From the NCBI GenBank assembly GCA_031841125.1, contig CM063109.1:410321-474320 (forward strand): DNA of 64,000 nt, in the 5' to 3' direction. The first letter of the stretch is position 1. Every line of letters begins with the position of its first letter. Under the pieces are notes generated by a model, which did no database searches, was not told the DNA's origin, and saw only the letters and a list, made by a program, of their open reading frames with translations. Positions 37,980 to 50,776 of this stretch are shown in pieces. The position numbers were made by a program, and so were the translations under genes. Origin of the DNA: Acanthococcus lagerstroemiae. Taxonomy: Eukaryota > Arthropoda > Insecta > Hemiptera > Eriococcidae.

Positions 37980-39151
37980 CGATAAGTGACTCTGAGCTGC
38001 ATGTCCATTATACACATCACTGAACAAAAAAATCTGCCTAATTAATAACATAACTCTTGAAAAGAAAAACACTCCTTTTTTTTTCCTAACCATGTTTTAT
38101 TTCATTTTATGTATAAGTAGTTTAAGTTTCCATTTCTAGTCTGTACAGTGTGCTGAGTGTAGATATTTACTGAAAATTTCAAGTGATGTGTATCAGTTCT
38201 TCCAATCCACCTGTTATTTTTACGTGTTACTGTGTCAACTGTCATACCCCTGTGCTATCACTACAAATCTGCAATATGTCGAAGAAAATGAACCACAGAT
38301 GTTACTTTCACTATAGTACTAAAACCAAATTTGGTTATAGTTTTAATTTTTTTATTATTAATAATTTTTTTCCCCTAGTGATAAGCCTAAATTTTTAAAA
38401 AGTTATATTTGTTGTTAGCTTTTGTTCGATGATGTTTATTTTCATAGTGGCACCTGCTAAAAACAAACTTGGTTTTATATTTTTATTTTTTTAAATAATA
38501 CTGGAACAAAAAATGTTACTGTCATTGAGGTACTAAAGCCAAACCAGGTCCCAGTTAGTTTTTTTTTTTTTAAATTAATTAATTTATTTATTCATATCTC
38601 TTTTGCTCTCGTTAGGTGTGGTAGCGGCATGTATTGAAACTATAATTTGGTTACATAATTCCTTTCTTATAAGTCTGTTTATAGTTTCTAGATTTTATTT
38701 TGGTGTTTTTTCATTATGGTACTCAATTACTGAACCAAATTTGGTTAAATGAGTTACTTACTTTTTTTTTGTCTTGAAAAAATATTGAAACAAATATTAC
38801 ATTCAATACAGTGTAGGAGTTATTATTGTTTTTATTGAATCTAGTTTGATATAATTGATTAAAATTTAAATAAAACACTCTGCTCATGATGTCAACATTG
38901 GAATTGAACGGTACTTTCATCACTAAAAATTGGTTTGAATAGGGGGGGGGGGCTGGTAAGAAAAATTTGTAAAGGTAATTTAGGAAAAGAAGCATTATGT
39001 ACGTAGCAAAATATAACACAAGAAAAAAATGGTCACTTAAAATTATTAGTGCTGCTCAGTGAAAATTGCTTAAAATATGCTCTGATAGGGAGAGAATTCA
39101 AATATGAGCGAGTGGCGCGAGTACTAATTTTAATTTTTCAGACAATTCCAA
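37980..39151. other. AT-rich intergenic sequence
   Basis: Low-complexity A/T-rich DNA with a G-run at 38942-38951. Three short segments near 38320, 38520 and 38715 share CTAAA.CCAAA-type phrases, suggesting degraded internal repetition. No gene seen. Confidence 0.35.
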
Positions 39152-39532
39152 TCAGGGTTGTGCCTCTACAGTAGATTTTTTTTTCCTTTCTACATCGGTG
39201 TGAATAAAAAAGTAGACTATATACATGTGGAGTATATGTATGTATATAGAATAAGTTCTTTTTATCTGATCAACCAGTAATTTGAGGAATTCCCTATTTT
39301 CTGGGCACATCGGCGAGCAAAAATCAAGGATCCGAGGAAAATCGCACACTACGGAACACTCTAACAAGGTTTTTCCAGTACTCCATATTGCATACTTATT
39401 GGCCTCTCCTGTTATCAAGTTGGTAGTGTATGATAACAGAATTTGATGTGCGAAATGGGCCCGATACTTGAAAATGCCGGAGATCAGAATTTCTTGAGAA
39501 ATAAGTTTGAATTCTTTCGGCAACGCAAGCAT
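39152..39532 (-). CDS. Hypothetical ORF, 126 codons
   Basis: Not recognised. The frame opens MLALPKEFKLISQEI, has a cysteine-containing middle (CSVVCDF, FCSPMCPEN) and ends in a Lys-rich tail next to AT-rich sequence. The segment EANKYAIWSTGKTLL (about residues 43-57) has a diverged inverted copy at 39755-39820, which still reads QANKYAIWSKGK on the plus strand, so the peptide looks conserved between the copies. That suggests a repeat-borne or duplicated coding piece. The last 30 residues look like chance extension. It could be an exon of a larger mobile-element protein; no function is proposed. Confidence 0.3.
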   Translation of the reverse strand: MLALPKEFKLISQEILISGIFKYRAHFAHQILLSYTTNLITGEANKYAIWSTGKTLLECSVVCDFPRILDFCSPMCPENREFLKLLVDQIKRTYSIYIHILHMYIVYFFIHTDVERKKKSTVEAQP

Positions 39533-39820
39533 TGCTGAATTGCATTGCCGAATGTATAAGCCGAAAATTGAACTGCTATTTAATGAAATCGATGATCATA
39601 GGATAAGACCGTGATGACTGATTGAAAAACGAAAGTTTTGAATTTTACAGAGAACAGAGAAGACAGACAAGGTATCATAAAAGGTACGACACAAAAGACG
39701 AAACTGACAATTCACTGGTACGACCATAATATTACGAAATTACGATTATGTCCTTATCATACACTACTATAACTTGATAACAGAACAGGCGAATAAGTAT
39801 GCAATATGGAGTAAGGGAAA

Positions 39821-41362
39821 GCCCAATATGTACATAGGTATTCTATGAACATTAAAATGTTTTACATAATTTACATAACTGTATTTCACAAGTAGAAAAT
39901 CGTGTAGACTTGGAGAATTGAATATAGGATAGGTACAATTCTAATAGCGATCTTAATATTGGGAGACACATCCACGGCGGATAGTAGGCAATTGTTCCGA
40001 CGGTTCATTTTACGTTTTGCGTTTCGCATAATAACGGCGATGTTGATGTTCCTTCTCAAATACTCGTTATTTCAAGGTTAGTTCGAAACGGAAGCTGTTA
40101 TCGTTACATCGCGTCAACACTATCTTCTTACCAAAAGCGAAAAATCAGATTAAGAATCCGTACTGAAATAATGGCAAAGCTTGTAGATAAACTAAAATCC
40201 GTTACATAGAAGCATAATGCGGAAATTATTTGGTTAGTAGATATAGATCGACAGAAACGATTTAAGCAATTTTTAGTGGAAGGGGGAGTCGTGGATTATA
40301 AAAATGCTGAATTGCCGAATAGAAATTTAAAAAAATACCGAATTGCGAAATAGAAATTTTAAAAATGCCTTTTTCCAAATTTTTCTCCGGTTTAAATGAA
40401 TACAGTTTTGTCAAATTGAAATTTTGCCAAAACTGCCGAATGAAGAATGACGGGGGGGGGGGGGTTGACACCCCCTCGCACCGGCTCAGTAGACAGACAG
40501 CCGAGTAGCCTAGTTTTCACACTCCCATAAGGCAACCCTTAAAAAGGAAGACTAATAAAACCTGGTTTTCGAGTCATAAGTATCCGGTGTTCGAAATATG
40601 TGAAAACTACAATAACGAGCTGAACTGAAAAGTCGTGTACACGCATTATGTTCGAGCACACAAACTAGGGTTTCTCACCTTTCCCCCACAATCAAAGACC
40701 GGTCCAGGAAGTAATGAACGAATTCAACAGTTCTCCCCGATACTTCCGAGTAGTTGCATGATTATTTTTTTGCCCTCGGGATAGTATTTGAGGAATTAGA
40801 TCACAGAAACATAGTTATAATTTTGAACGATTTGTACTGCCAGCTACTTTCTTATTGATGCTGAAAATGAAAATACGTTCCGAAATGTGCAATCTAATTT
40901 TTTTCAACTACCTCGACCGAGCGGCAATATTCGAATTGTTTATGAAGACACAGCAGGCTTTCAGACTAGCTAAGATTCTCCTATTTTCAATGCTAGGTGA
41001 AGGTATAATGTAAGAGTACATACATAACTTTTGCGGGCCCATATCTCGAAACCTAATTGGTGTTGTGGGACGTATGGCGATGCACGCATGCCAAAGTGGC
41101 CCCTGAGACACCGCACCCCCGGCACCGGAAACTACCCTGTCGGGCATCGCATCAGTACCGAGGGGAACTCAAAACCTAATTGAGCAGGAAGGCTAAAAAT
41201 TACATGGTACGATACTCACATCCTTTGGCTACAACTTGCTACTAATGAATGCCTCAAAGCAGGCCCGGGGGCGAAAATTATACAAGGGGGTTTTGACCAT
41301 ATATTTCATGTTAGTTAGGTTAAAAACAGCAGTGATCGCCATAAATTATTATATATTATCTA
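39821..41362. other. Intergenic sequence with no recognised gene
   Basis: Mixed AT-rich DNA with a G-run at 40451-40464 and a GC-richer patch at 41030-41170. The minus-strand ORF at 40908-41147 has no family features. Confidence 0.3.
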
Positions 41363-42137
41363 CATCCCTATTGACCATTTTCACATTTAAATTCCGCAAG
41401 ATTCCGCAGCGTCTCAAAATTTCTGCAAAATGAGACACTTTTTTCTCGCTACTGAAACGGAAAATAATTTCCGCAACTTCAGTCGCGAAGAAACTGAATC
41501 CGTTTCCGCAATCCTGTACGGTATTCCTACCACGCAACGTTCAGCTGCGGAATTCTATTCCTCTACTGACGCAGAAAAAATCATATTTCCGCATTATTCC
41601 GCTTCGAAAAAAATCTATTTCCGCATAGTTCTGCTTCGAACAAAATCTATTTTCCGCAGCGTTCCACTACGTTTCATCAATTATATTCTGCCACATAATT
41701 ATTTCTCTGGAGCGTTTCGGAGCGGACTATATTGGAAGCAGAACTGCGCAGAAAATTTTATTCAGCAGCGTTCAGGAGCGACTATTATTTCACTGCTGTA
41801 CAAAGCAGAATATTCTTCAATGCATACTACGCCGACTTTCATTAATTTCTGATGCTAGTATGAAAGAAAACAATTTTTATTTGAAAATAAACGAACAATT
41901 TATGCAAGTTTTTCAGATAAATTTCGCGTCGCATTCGCGTGCTGGGTGGCTGCATTTCTGGAATCTGAAAATTAAATTTTCAGCATGAGAGCAGATTATT
42001 GAAAAGTGAAATGTATACAGAATGAGTGGCAAGAAGTGACCTTTGTAGAAAAAAGTGACTAAATGGACGCCCTGCTAACCCCATATAATACGGCCAAGAC
42101 GTCAGGAAAAAATATTAGCGTCTGTTGAAACAAAATA

Positions 42138-42584
42138 GGTCTGTTTGGGCAGCATACAGAAACTACCAAAATTGACAAAATGGACAGAAAGTGCGTTTGG
42201 GCAACTTTTCTGCACTTTCTGTAACTGCAGAGAGAATGTTCAAGCACCAACTTTCTGGAGTTTCTGTAAGTTTCTGTAACTTTTTTGTGAACAGTTGGAA
42301 CGGAAAAAAACTTTGGTTATTCCTTATAAAAAATTTGCTAACAATTAAATAATTTCATAAGAGAACGTTGAAGGTGATTTGCAATTGTTCAATTTTATTT
42401 TATGTGGAGATTTATCAATGAAAATAAACGTTGATCGGAAATTTCAACAGAAAGTGCAGAAAAAGTGTTTGAGCATACGCTAAAACGATTACACAACAGC
42501 ACTACAGAAACGAACAGAGACGTTTGTACAGAACTTACAGAAAAAATCATCAAGATTAATTTCTGTACGCTGCCTGAACAGACC
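42138..42584. mobile_element. TIR element with TA-flanked ends
   Basis: GGTCTGTTTGGGCAGCATAC and its imperfect inverse GTACGCTGCCTGAACAGACC bound 447 bp, with TA on both sides. ACAGAAA/TTTCTGT units recur throughout. No ORF. Confidence 0.7.
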
Positions 42585-44061
42585 TAATAATCACCATATC
42601 GATTCCCTCTATGAAAATGTACACGCAGCCAAAGAAATACTCTGAACCAGGAACTTTAAGATCAGATTGATTTTCACAATGTCGAATTTGGAATTCACCC
42701 TTTCTAACGCTACTGTACGGGAAATTTCACATGAAGGGAAAAACACCCGCCCACTGACTTCAGAAACCGCAATGAGTTCAACAAAATCCTATCAACAACA
42801 AACTATTCGTGCTACCAATGATAAATACTAGAGGTTTGTTCATTCAGCCACCAACTTCATTTGTATCAGTTTCACATTATTTGATTCGCGACGTTAGAGT
42901 TCTGATATTAAACAATCTTGAGACAGCTATTTCACAAAATTTCTTCACAACACTCACCTGGATAACTGATAGCAATCGTCCATGAACTAGTCAATTGTAC
43001 CATGTACTACATTTCAGAACTTGAGACTGGCTTCAGTTTTTTTGTTAATCAAAACCAATGCCGAAATGAGAATCTAATTTGAATTTGACAAAACGGTACG
43101 CTGCATCTTGCAGTAGCGACATCTCATTTCTGAATACCGTTGAATACGTTCATACGTTCAGAATGAACATATTCAACGGTACTGTACATTGATTAAATGC
43201 GGATACGTTAAGGAAATTTGTTGCGTGACATTCGTTAGTGCACGCTCGTCATACGAGTGCAATTTTGCCAAAATAGTCGTCAAGCAGAAAGTTCCTGCAC
43301 CATGCTCGAGCCTTTGAACGTGCATATTGAAACATGAATACTGTACTTACGAGTGAACTGACGACTTGGATCGCTGAATAGTGGACAATGGGCACGTTGG
43401 AACTGCGATTACATTCGTCATAAATCTGTGTTCATGCAAATACACAAATGTCAGTGCAATATGAAACCGATGTCAGATAGATAGTACTACCAGCTACCGG
43501 TAATGTAAATACTTACCAAGTTCATCAAATAAATTGATCACTTGTTCCTCTCTTCATTAGCGAATAACCGATATTAGGAAACGACCTTGTGAAAAAATCT
43601 TCCCATGAACGACAGTAATTGCAACAATTTTAACGGTTCAATTTCATAAGTTTGAACAAGATCGGAAATTGCACGAAACTTTCGTTTATCATTATTTCGA
43701 AATTCGAATAACGGCCAGCGGGACAGCGGCCGACACATCACACGACGACTCGGCGACGCTAAGTGACCGGCAGCTACGCAGCCTGCAGTATTGGAAAATA
43801 GTAAAGAAAGAAAGGCATATAACGTCCCTATGTTAAGGGCCTTTCTCTAAGTTCAAAAAAATTTCTGTTCGATCTGGTCACACCGGGTTTGACATACACT
43901 TTCAATTCCGACATTAATTTTTGTCAACATTTTCGATTTTCATAATGTCTTATTGTATCGGTCTTGGATGACTTTTTCCGTTCAGTTATCAAATATTTGA
44001 TAATTTGACAACACCTCACTGCCATAAGTAAAATAAAGTGAATTGCGAACGGTCGTTTGAC

Positions 44062-45230
44062 CAGAGCATTGCAGCCGTATTATACGGCTTTGGCTTTCGG
44101 CTTAAACTTGCAACCTTCAAAAATACAGCTTCAGCTTTCGGCTTTCGGCTTTCGTGGGAATAAAGCTAGCTTTCGGCTTTTTTATGGCTGGCTTTCAGCT
44201 TTTTCAATTTTTTTCATTTTCTGCTCTGGAGCCATTATTTTGGCCCACAACTGGTTTAATTTGTTCCTGAGATGATGTTCTTAACCCAAACCAGTCTATT
44301 TCCCTCTCTAGAGTCTTCATTCCAGTCTGGAAGTTGAGTTTTCGTAATTTAGCAAACAAGCAGAGATGGGCGTTGCTCTTGAAGAGCAAGTTGTTCACTT
44401 GCTCTTGTTCACTACTTGGTGAACTTAGTTCTGAACTAGTTCATCTCCCCAAAAAAAGAACAAGAACTAGTTCACGATTTTCGGACCTGATCAACTTGTT
44501 CATTCTTTGTTCACTTATTTTTTTGTAATTTTTTTTTTTTTTTTGGCTTTTTCTTGTATATTCCCACTTTCCAGACTTTAGTTTCAACTTTCATAATGGT
44601 TTCAGAGTTACAATTATGAATTATAACATTATTGAATTTTTATTTGATTAAATTTTAATCAACAATCTCATAGGAATTCAATAATTGTTTGGGTAATAGC
44701 CTAGTTTTCAGTTGTAGGCTATTACACAGAAAAAATTTTTACTCGCAGTTTTTTTGTACAAAACCCCTATTTTTAAATGAGCAAGATCAAGAGCAAAGGT
44801 TCTTTTTAATGAACAAACGATGAACTAGATCAGTGGGAACTTGGGAGACCAAGTGAACAAGAGCAAGAACTAGTTCACTAAAAATAGAAAAGAACAAGAG
44901 CAAGAGCAAATTCATTAAATAGTGAACAACGCCCATCTCTGCAAACAAGCATCAGAATGAAACTCAGAACTTAGAAACAGCGCATCAGGCGTTAGCCAGT
45001 CAGCTTCCCAGTGTAAGAAACTGCAAATTCTATCATTTTCATTTAACTTTTCTGTATTCTTGACGAATTTTTTTTTCTGTAAGCCGAAAGCTAGCCAAAA
45101 AATACGGCTTTTTACGGCTTTACAAAAAATGCAGCTGCCCATGTATCGGCTTAAGCTTTCGACTTTTTCATGAAAAATACGGCTGGCTTTCGGCTTTAGC
45201 TTTCCGCTTTCGGCTGGCTGCAATGCTCTG
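44062..45230. mobile_element. hAT element, exact 8-bp duplication, carrying a nested hAT
   Basis: The ends CAGAGCATTGCAGCCG and CGGCTGGCTGCAATGCTCTG are flanked by CGTTTGAC at 44054-44061 and 45231-45238. Subterminal regions repeat GGCTTTCGGCTT in both orientations. No transposase; the centre is occupied by the hAT at 44361-44941. Confidence 0.92.
44361..44941. mobile_element. hAT element nested inside another hAT
   Basis: The ends CAGAGATGGGCGTTG and CAACGCCCATCTCTG are exact inverses, flanked by CAAACAAG at 44353-44360 and 44942-44949. The interior is built of GAACAAGAGCAAG and CTAGTTCAC units. No ORF of note. Confidence 0.93.
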
Positions 45231-46740
45231 CGTTTGACAGTTATTTCGTTCCAATTTATACGCATTCAAATTATCGAATGGGTTACGGGTGCTCGAGTTA
45301 GTGAAAATAGGTATTTATACTCAGGTTTTCAAATTTTTAATGTCCGCTCTCGACAACAGGGTGCCTCGGACAAATATATCTACTTTTAGGGACGGACTAG
45401 GGGGAAGAGGACACAGATGGAAAATTACATGAAATGCTAGGAAAATTTTTGTTATACTGTTACCTACTAATTTTTCTGTCTGTCATCAACTTATGGGGCT
45501 GCGGAATTCTCCCCCCTATAACTGCATTATTCATACGGGGACTACATAGGGAAACCAAATCATCGCGCACTGCGCTACATTTACATTCGTACATGAAAGG
45601 TGAAACTGGTGAAACGTGGTCTGTCAAAAAATCGATTTTCCGTTATTTTTGTGGTTTCGGGTAGTTTAATATAATATCTCCTCTTTCGCAACTTCAAGGC
45701 AACCACAATGAAACTGTTCATCGGGATATTCGTCGTATTATTGGAAAGGCTCCGAAAATGCAGGGATGTACCGTTTTTCCTGGAGGAAACTTACGCGAAT
45801 TATACATGGTCAATCATTTCGAGCGCTGCGTCAATAATAAAGAACGTGTACACAGAACAACGTCATTATAATGATCAGAGACCATAAAAATGATCCGAGC
45901 GTCAATAAAAATTCAAAACGATTTGAATTTTTTGAGACACAAGAAAAAAATTTGTTCTACAGATATGTTTTCTTGGTGACAATGAGGATGGAAGGGAGGT
46001 TTAGGGAGGTTTAAAGGGAGGATTATTACTACAGATCCTTTATTGTTTATTATTGAATTTTGTGGTACCTTTAGCCTATATTAAGAAAAATTCTGTGCAG
46101 CAGATTGAATACACAGTCACAATGGAGCACTTCTAATATTGAAGTCCGCATCAGCCACTGCTTTGTATTTGCAGCTTCTAAACGATACTGGCCAAAAAAT
46201 TCTGGATCAGCAGCAGTTATTAGGATCGCAGTAGAACGTGTCGACTTTCATGTTTCGCACTAATCGTTACTGCCGCGGAATGTGGAATAGTCGCGGTAGA
46301 ACGCCTCAACTTTTATTCTGCGTCAGTCACTTCTGATGCGGAACAAATAAAGTCGCCGCAGAACATTTTATTCTGCGTCAGCCACTATTGATGCGGAACA
46401 GATAAAGTCGCGGCAGAACAGAAATTCCACAATGTCCGCTACTGAGGCACGTTCATTATTCGCAGCTGAACGCCTCAATATTTAAATTACGCATCAGTTG
46501 CGGCTTTATTTTAAGCTGCTGAATGCAGCGTAATAGTAAATTCCGCGCCCGCCGCCGGTTAGATAAACGCAACGTAATGGACAGGAATTCTGGAGACGCT
46601 GCAGATACTGCAGTGGAAAAATCAGAAAAATCGCTACGTTCTGCTCCCGAATTCGGCATCTGCCTCGAATTTTTTGCGGAAATTTGAAATTTCCGCAACT
46701 GAGTAAGCGAAATTTCAGTAGATTTGGTCAATAGGGATAT

Positions 46741-47183
46741 CAACAAAGGCCAAATTAATAATAATACTAATATTAAATGAAAAGTATCTATGAGGTTTTT
46801 GTAATTTTAAATTTAAAACTTAGGTTCGAAGGAGGGGTGCAGTGGCATAGCCAGGATTTTTCCAAGAAGGGGGATCAGCAAAATTTTGGGCGGGGAGGGG
46901 GAGCACACCTAACATGAACTGTATGTTTTTACATTGACGTATCAGTATGTAGTGCTTTTCAACTTCAGTTATGTATCTGGATTTATTTCGCGCATTCATT
47001 GTGATACTGCCAGCATATAAAAAAATTTTCATGGGGATTCATCCCCCTAATCTCCCCTTGACTACGCCACTGGAGGGGGGAGGTCTAACTTCCCTGGGTC
47101 CATCTATGGGAGGGGGTGTAATGAAGATGTGCTACTGAAACTTGGAGATGTACCTTTTTAAAAAAAAACAGGATTCGCCACTG
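46741..47183 (-). mobile_element. Truncated inverted relative of the 25069-26011 element
   Basis: Reads as the reverse complement of about 25069-25330 and ends in GGATTCGCCACTG. The other terminus is missing. It is interrupted by the MITE at 46840-47072; the intact counterpart near 25258-25275 shows the empty site. Confidence 0.8.
46840..47072 (+). mobile_element. CAGTGGCGTAGC-type hAT MITE
   Basis: The ends CAGTGGCATAGCCAGG and GACTACGCCACTG bound 233 bp. The flanks are GAGGGGTG and GAGGGGGG, an 8-bp duplication with one change. Close relative at 62118-62362. Confidence 0.88.
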
Positions 47184-47636
47184 ACTCTTACATTACCTTT
47201 CTCTAATGTAAGAATCTTTTGAACTCTCACATTTGCTTAGAACTTCTAAGGTTTTTTTCGAAACTCGTGTACTATCCTTCATAATATGATCAGCACCTAT
47301 TAGAACTCTTAAAGCTTCTTAAGTCGCGTGTACAACTACGCGTTTTCAAAACTAAGACCCTTCAATGCTCACTTCAGACTTTGTAAGGCTCTTAAGACTC
47401 ACTGGTTGTTTAAGACTAGTTTCACTCTTCAAGGGTTGATCCAAGCTCATAAAGCTCCTTCAAGACAAGTACATTTAAATGTTTTTGATTTTTCTAAACA
47501 TTTTTAAAATTCATCAAATACCAAGACTGTTCAAGACACGTCTAAAACAATTTATTATTCTTCCAGACTTTCTGATGAATCTCTGGAACATATTTGGAAC
47601 ATATCTGGACAACGATGGCGATCACTAATTTCACTC

Positions 47637-47650
47637 TGTGTGTGTGTGTG

Positions 47651-47699
<49 letters not shown>

Positions 47700-47704
47700 G
47701 GGGG
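47637..47704. repeat. TG and GA microsatellite
   Basis: A TG run (47637-47679) followed by a GA run (47679-47699) and a short G tract. ORFs crossing it are artefacts. Confidence 0.9.
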
Positions 47705-47726
47705 GAGTCAAATTATTCATTCTATC

Positions 47727-49124
47727 TGTTACGCACCAAGCCCGAAATTGTACAGATCGGGAATGGTACAAGCATTTTTGTACTGTCCGCGAATCGGACA
47801 ACCAACTTTGTACTGAACCCAAGATATCAAACCTGGTACAATTAATACTGTATCCTTTGCAATGAGGGTACTAACTTGTAGGAAATGAATAACATTATAC
47901 AGAATGTTTTGTACAAACTCCGAAATAGACTGTATATAATAATCTCTTATCGCTCTTTACATGCTTCAACATGATAGTCCTTAGTGCCAGCGGTGGCAGC
48001 CTTTGTAAAGCGTGTGTAGCAAGTTGCTGCACCCCAAATCAGCTTGCTACACCTCAGAAAAACGTTTGCTACACCCCCAAAAATCTCCCTTTTTTTAGAA
48101 CTTTTTAATACAAAATCATCTTCATCTAAGAGTACAGGCAGGTTTTGTAGTTGTAATAAAATAAATAGAGAGTGTTTGCGTTGAAGAACAACTCTTTTTT
48201 TTTGGGGGGGGGGTGATTTTGGTGATAGGAGCCCCTAAAATTACCTTGAAATTTTTGCTACGCCCCAAAAAATCATCAATTTTTTACTCTCGTCAAAATG
48301 GGGTTTTGCTACACCTCAAAAAAATCTAGGCTGCCACCGCTGCTTAGTGCATTGGCCGACATAGGAGATCCACGGAAGGGGATTATTGTGCATCGTATGG
48401 TTTTTGAAGGAGCTAACGCAAGCGGCTAAGTCGGCTTGATCGATATGCAGTCGTCTAGAGTTGCTATGAATTATCAAGATTACCTGATTAAATTTTTACA
48501 TTTGCATGCTCTCAAAACGAAAACCTCTGCGAAAGATGCTTACGATTTGTGGATTCGATGCCCCTTGTGTAATAATTCGATAGTGATTGCGAATTTGTAA
48601 ATATCATTATCAATAATTTGGAACTGTGATGGGCAGGTCTCAAAATTGTATATGGTAAACCTTGGCCGTCTCAAAGCCAGGAAAATATCGAAGGAGGAAA
48701 GCGCGATGTGTGGAGAAAATGGTGAGAGCTTGGATGATTGACAATGGTTTGACTGTCTGATCTGAAAGATTTCATTTCCTCCAATTTCAAAAGAATAATA
48801 GTTACCACTCAGGAATTAAACAATCATTTTTTAGGCGCTATTTGGCAAGAAAGCGAAATTAGGTCTCGGTAATGCCGCTCTACTCCCTCACACACACACA
48901 AAAATTTTCGGGCCCAGTACAAATATTTTGAGTTTTTTTGTTGTTTTTTTTTTTTACTTTTTCAGCTTGGTACAAACGTTTCATACATTTCGCGAATGGT
49001 ACAGTATTAATTGTACCAAGTCCAATATCCCGGGTTCAGTACAAAGTGGGTTGTTCAGTTCACGCACAGTACAAAAATTCTTGTACCATTCCCGATCTGT
49101 ACAATTTCGGGCTTGGTACGTAAC
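47727..49124. mobile_element. TIR element with about 130-140-bp inverted ends
   Basis: 47727-47856 and 48990-49124 are inverse copies; landmarks are ACCAAGCCCGAAATTGTACA and GGTACAATTAATACTGTA. The interior of about 1.1 kb holds a nested hAT at 47988 and an ORF fragment at 48469-48600 of unknown type. The superfamily is not clear. Confidence 0.75.
47988..48342. mobile_element. hAT MITE, 355 bp, exact 8-bp duplication
   Basis: The ends CAGCGGTGGCAGCCT and AGGCTGCCACCGCTG differ by one base from perfect inverses, and CTTAGTGC flanks both sides (47980-47987, 48343-48350). GCTACACCTCAAAAA units recur inside. Confidence 0.93.
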
Positions 49125-49426
49125 ATATCCAAATCACTTCTTTCCAGGAAATAATAATTTTTGAGCAAAAAACACCCTCATCTTTGAGAAAAACAATGCC
49201 TAATGCCTAAATTTTTCGTACGAGGAGGGGGGGGAATCCACCCCACAACCTGCAGAATAGCTACCACTATACCCGGACTCTTCATCAAGACCCTAAATCT
49301 TATCAAAATTTTTGCATAGAACTCTTGAAAACTTGTTTTAATCCCAATAAAATTCTTGTGAACTTTCCTAAAAATCGATCTAGGTAGTTTATCGCCGCGC
49401 ACGATTCTCGTCACCTGTCAACTCTT

Positions 49427-49490
49427 CTCTCACACACTCTCTTTCTCTCTCTCTTCTCTCTCTCGCTCGCTCTCTCTGGCGTGCGCGCGG
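49427..49490. repeat. CT-rich microsatellite
   Basis: Imperfect TCTC tract followed by GCTCGC and CGCGCG steps. Confidence 0.8.
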
Positions 49491-50776
49491 AAGCGCAGTT
49501 ACCTCCACTAATTTAAGAAGTATCCATGTCTGTCCGCAATAATAATTATATTATTAATTTCAGTTTTCATTTATGATATTATTTGTATTGAAATCACGCA
49601 GTTACGTACAGTTGAGTATCTAATCTACCAATAGACCTCAGATAATGTACGAACAAATCAACAATAATTTTTAACGATTTGCACGATGGAAATTGCACTG
49701 AATTCAGAACGCGCAGTTGTTTTTAGATAAAGAATAATGTAAAATCCTACGCGCAAATCGTTGATTCTACTTATCAACCTGCTTATCAGATCTATTACCT
49801 ACATTTTATACTATTTTCTACGAGGTTCTTCAGTTTTCTATAGGATTCCTTAGCATGGTAAGAATACAAATTCAGCAATTAACAGGCGGTTTTATACACA
49901 AGAAATTTTTTTATTTTATTTCAAAGAAATGTTACCCGTTTTCATTCTGCTACAAGCGTTTATTGTAACTAAAAATAGATAGGTATATCACACGAGTAGA
50001 ATGCTTCCTTTTTTGACTCATGAACGTCAGCTAATATTTCTTTTCTATCCAGTTTCATAATAAAAACCCGACTAGCTCCAAGAAGGAGGGAAAAAACTAC
50101 AGGATTCGAGGCACAGACAGATACGCAAAAAGACAGCTGTGAACAAACATGAAGAAATACAAACACCAACTGGCACCGAGTCAGACATAAAGGTCGAAGA
50201 GCGACGAAATACGAAGTCAGGAAATAAGAATAAGTGGAACTGAGACCTCAGATGAATACCATTTTTAAACGAACATAATATTACGAAAGTTTTGAAAATC
50301 TTCGACCGTCTCGTTCGCTGGAATTTGATTCTCAGACCTGGTGAAGAGAGCGGGTAACCCTTGCCCGCCGACTCGGATAATTTTTTAATTTTTTCCACAC
50401 AATCTGAAATATCAATCCCCCCCCCCTTCCCACTGTGAACAACATTTAATGATACCCTGCAGGAGAATTGCGGAGTTTTCCCAGAAGTGTCTGCCGGAGA
50501 GTTATACCTAATCTGAAAACTCAAATCATACCTACCCAGTAAAAAAATCTCGCTGGATGTAATTTACATTCTATTACTTTACTTAGCAATCTCCACGGGA
50601 AGTTGAAAGGTAGGCTTGAACGCGCTAAGTGCTCACGTGTTACGTCGAAAAGATAGAAAAAATCTGTTTGTATTATGTACTCGTGTACTCCCTATTTACC
50701 CCCCATAGAGTATAAATTTACGACTTCAATGTGGGGGGGGGGCGGGTTTTAACTACCTACTCAAAAAATAAAAAAA

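Larger units (their letters stand above)
41363..46740. mobile_element. Possible large element with ATCCCTATTGACCA ends
   Basis: ATCCCTATTGACCA at 41363-41376 is repeated inverted at about 46725-46738. Both subterminal regions (41390-41760, 46230-46700) are full of TTCCGCA, TTCTGC and GCGGAAC units in both orientations, which suggests the two ends of one element. No transposase was recognised inside, and the middle is invaded by other elements (42138, 44062). Target duplication not evident. Confidence 0.45.

Noticed and set aside
47631..47865. ORFs across the TG/GA repeat
   Set aside because: Produced by the microsatellite and the inverted end of a mobile element.
50072..50524. 150-codon minus-strand ORF as a gene
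   Set aside because: No recognisable motif, and it crosses a C-run that would encode poly-Gly; treated as unsupported.
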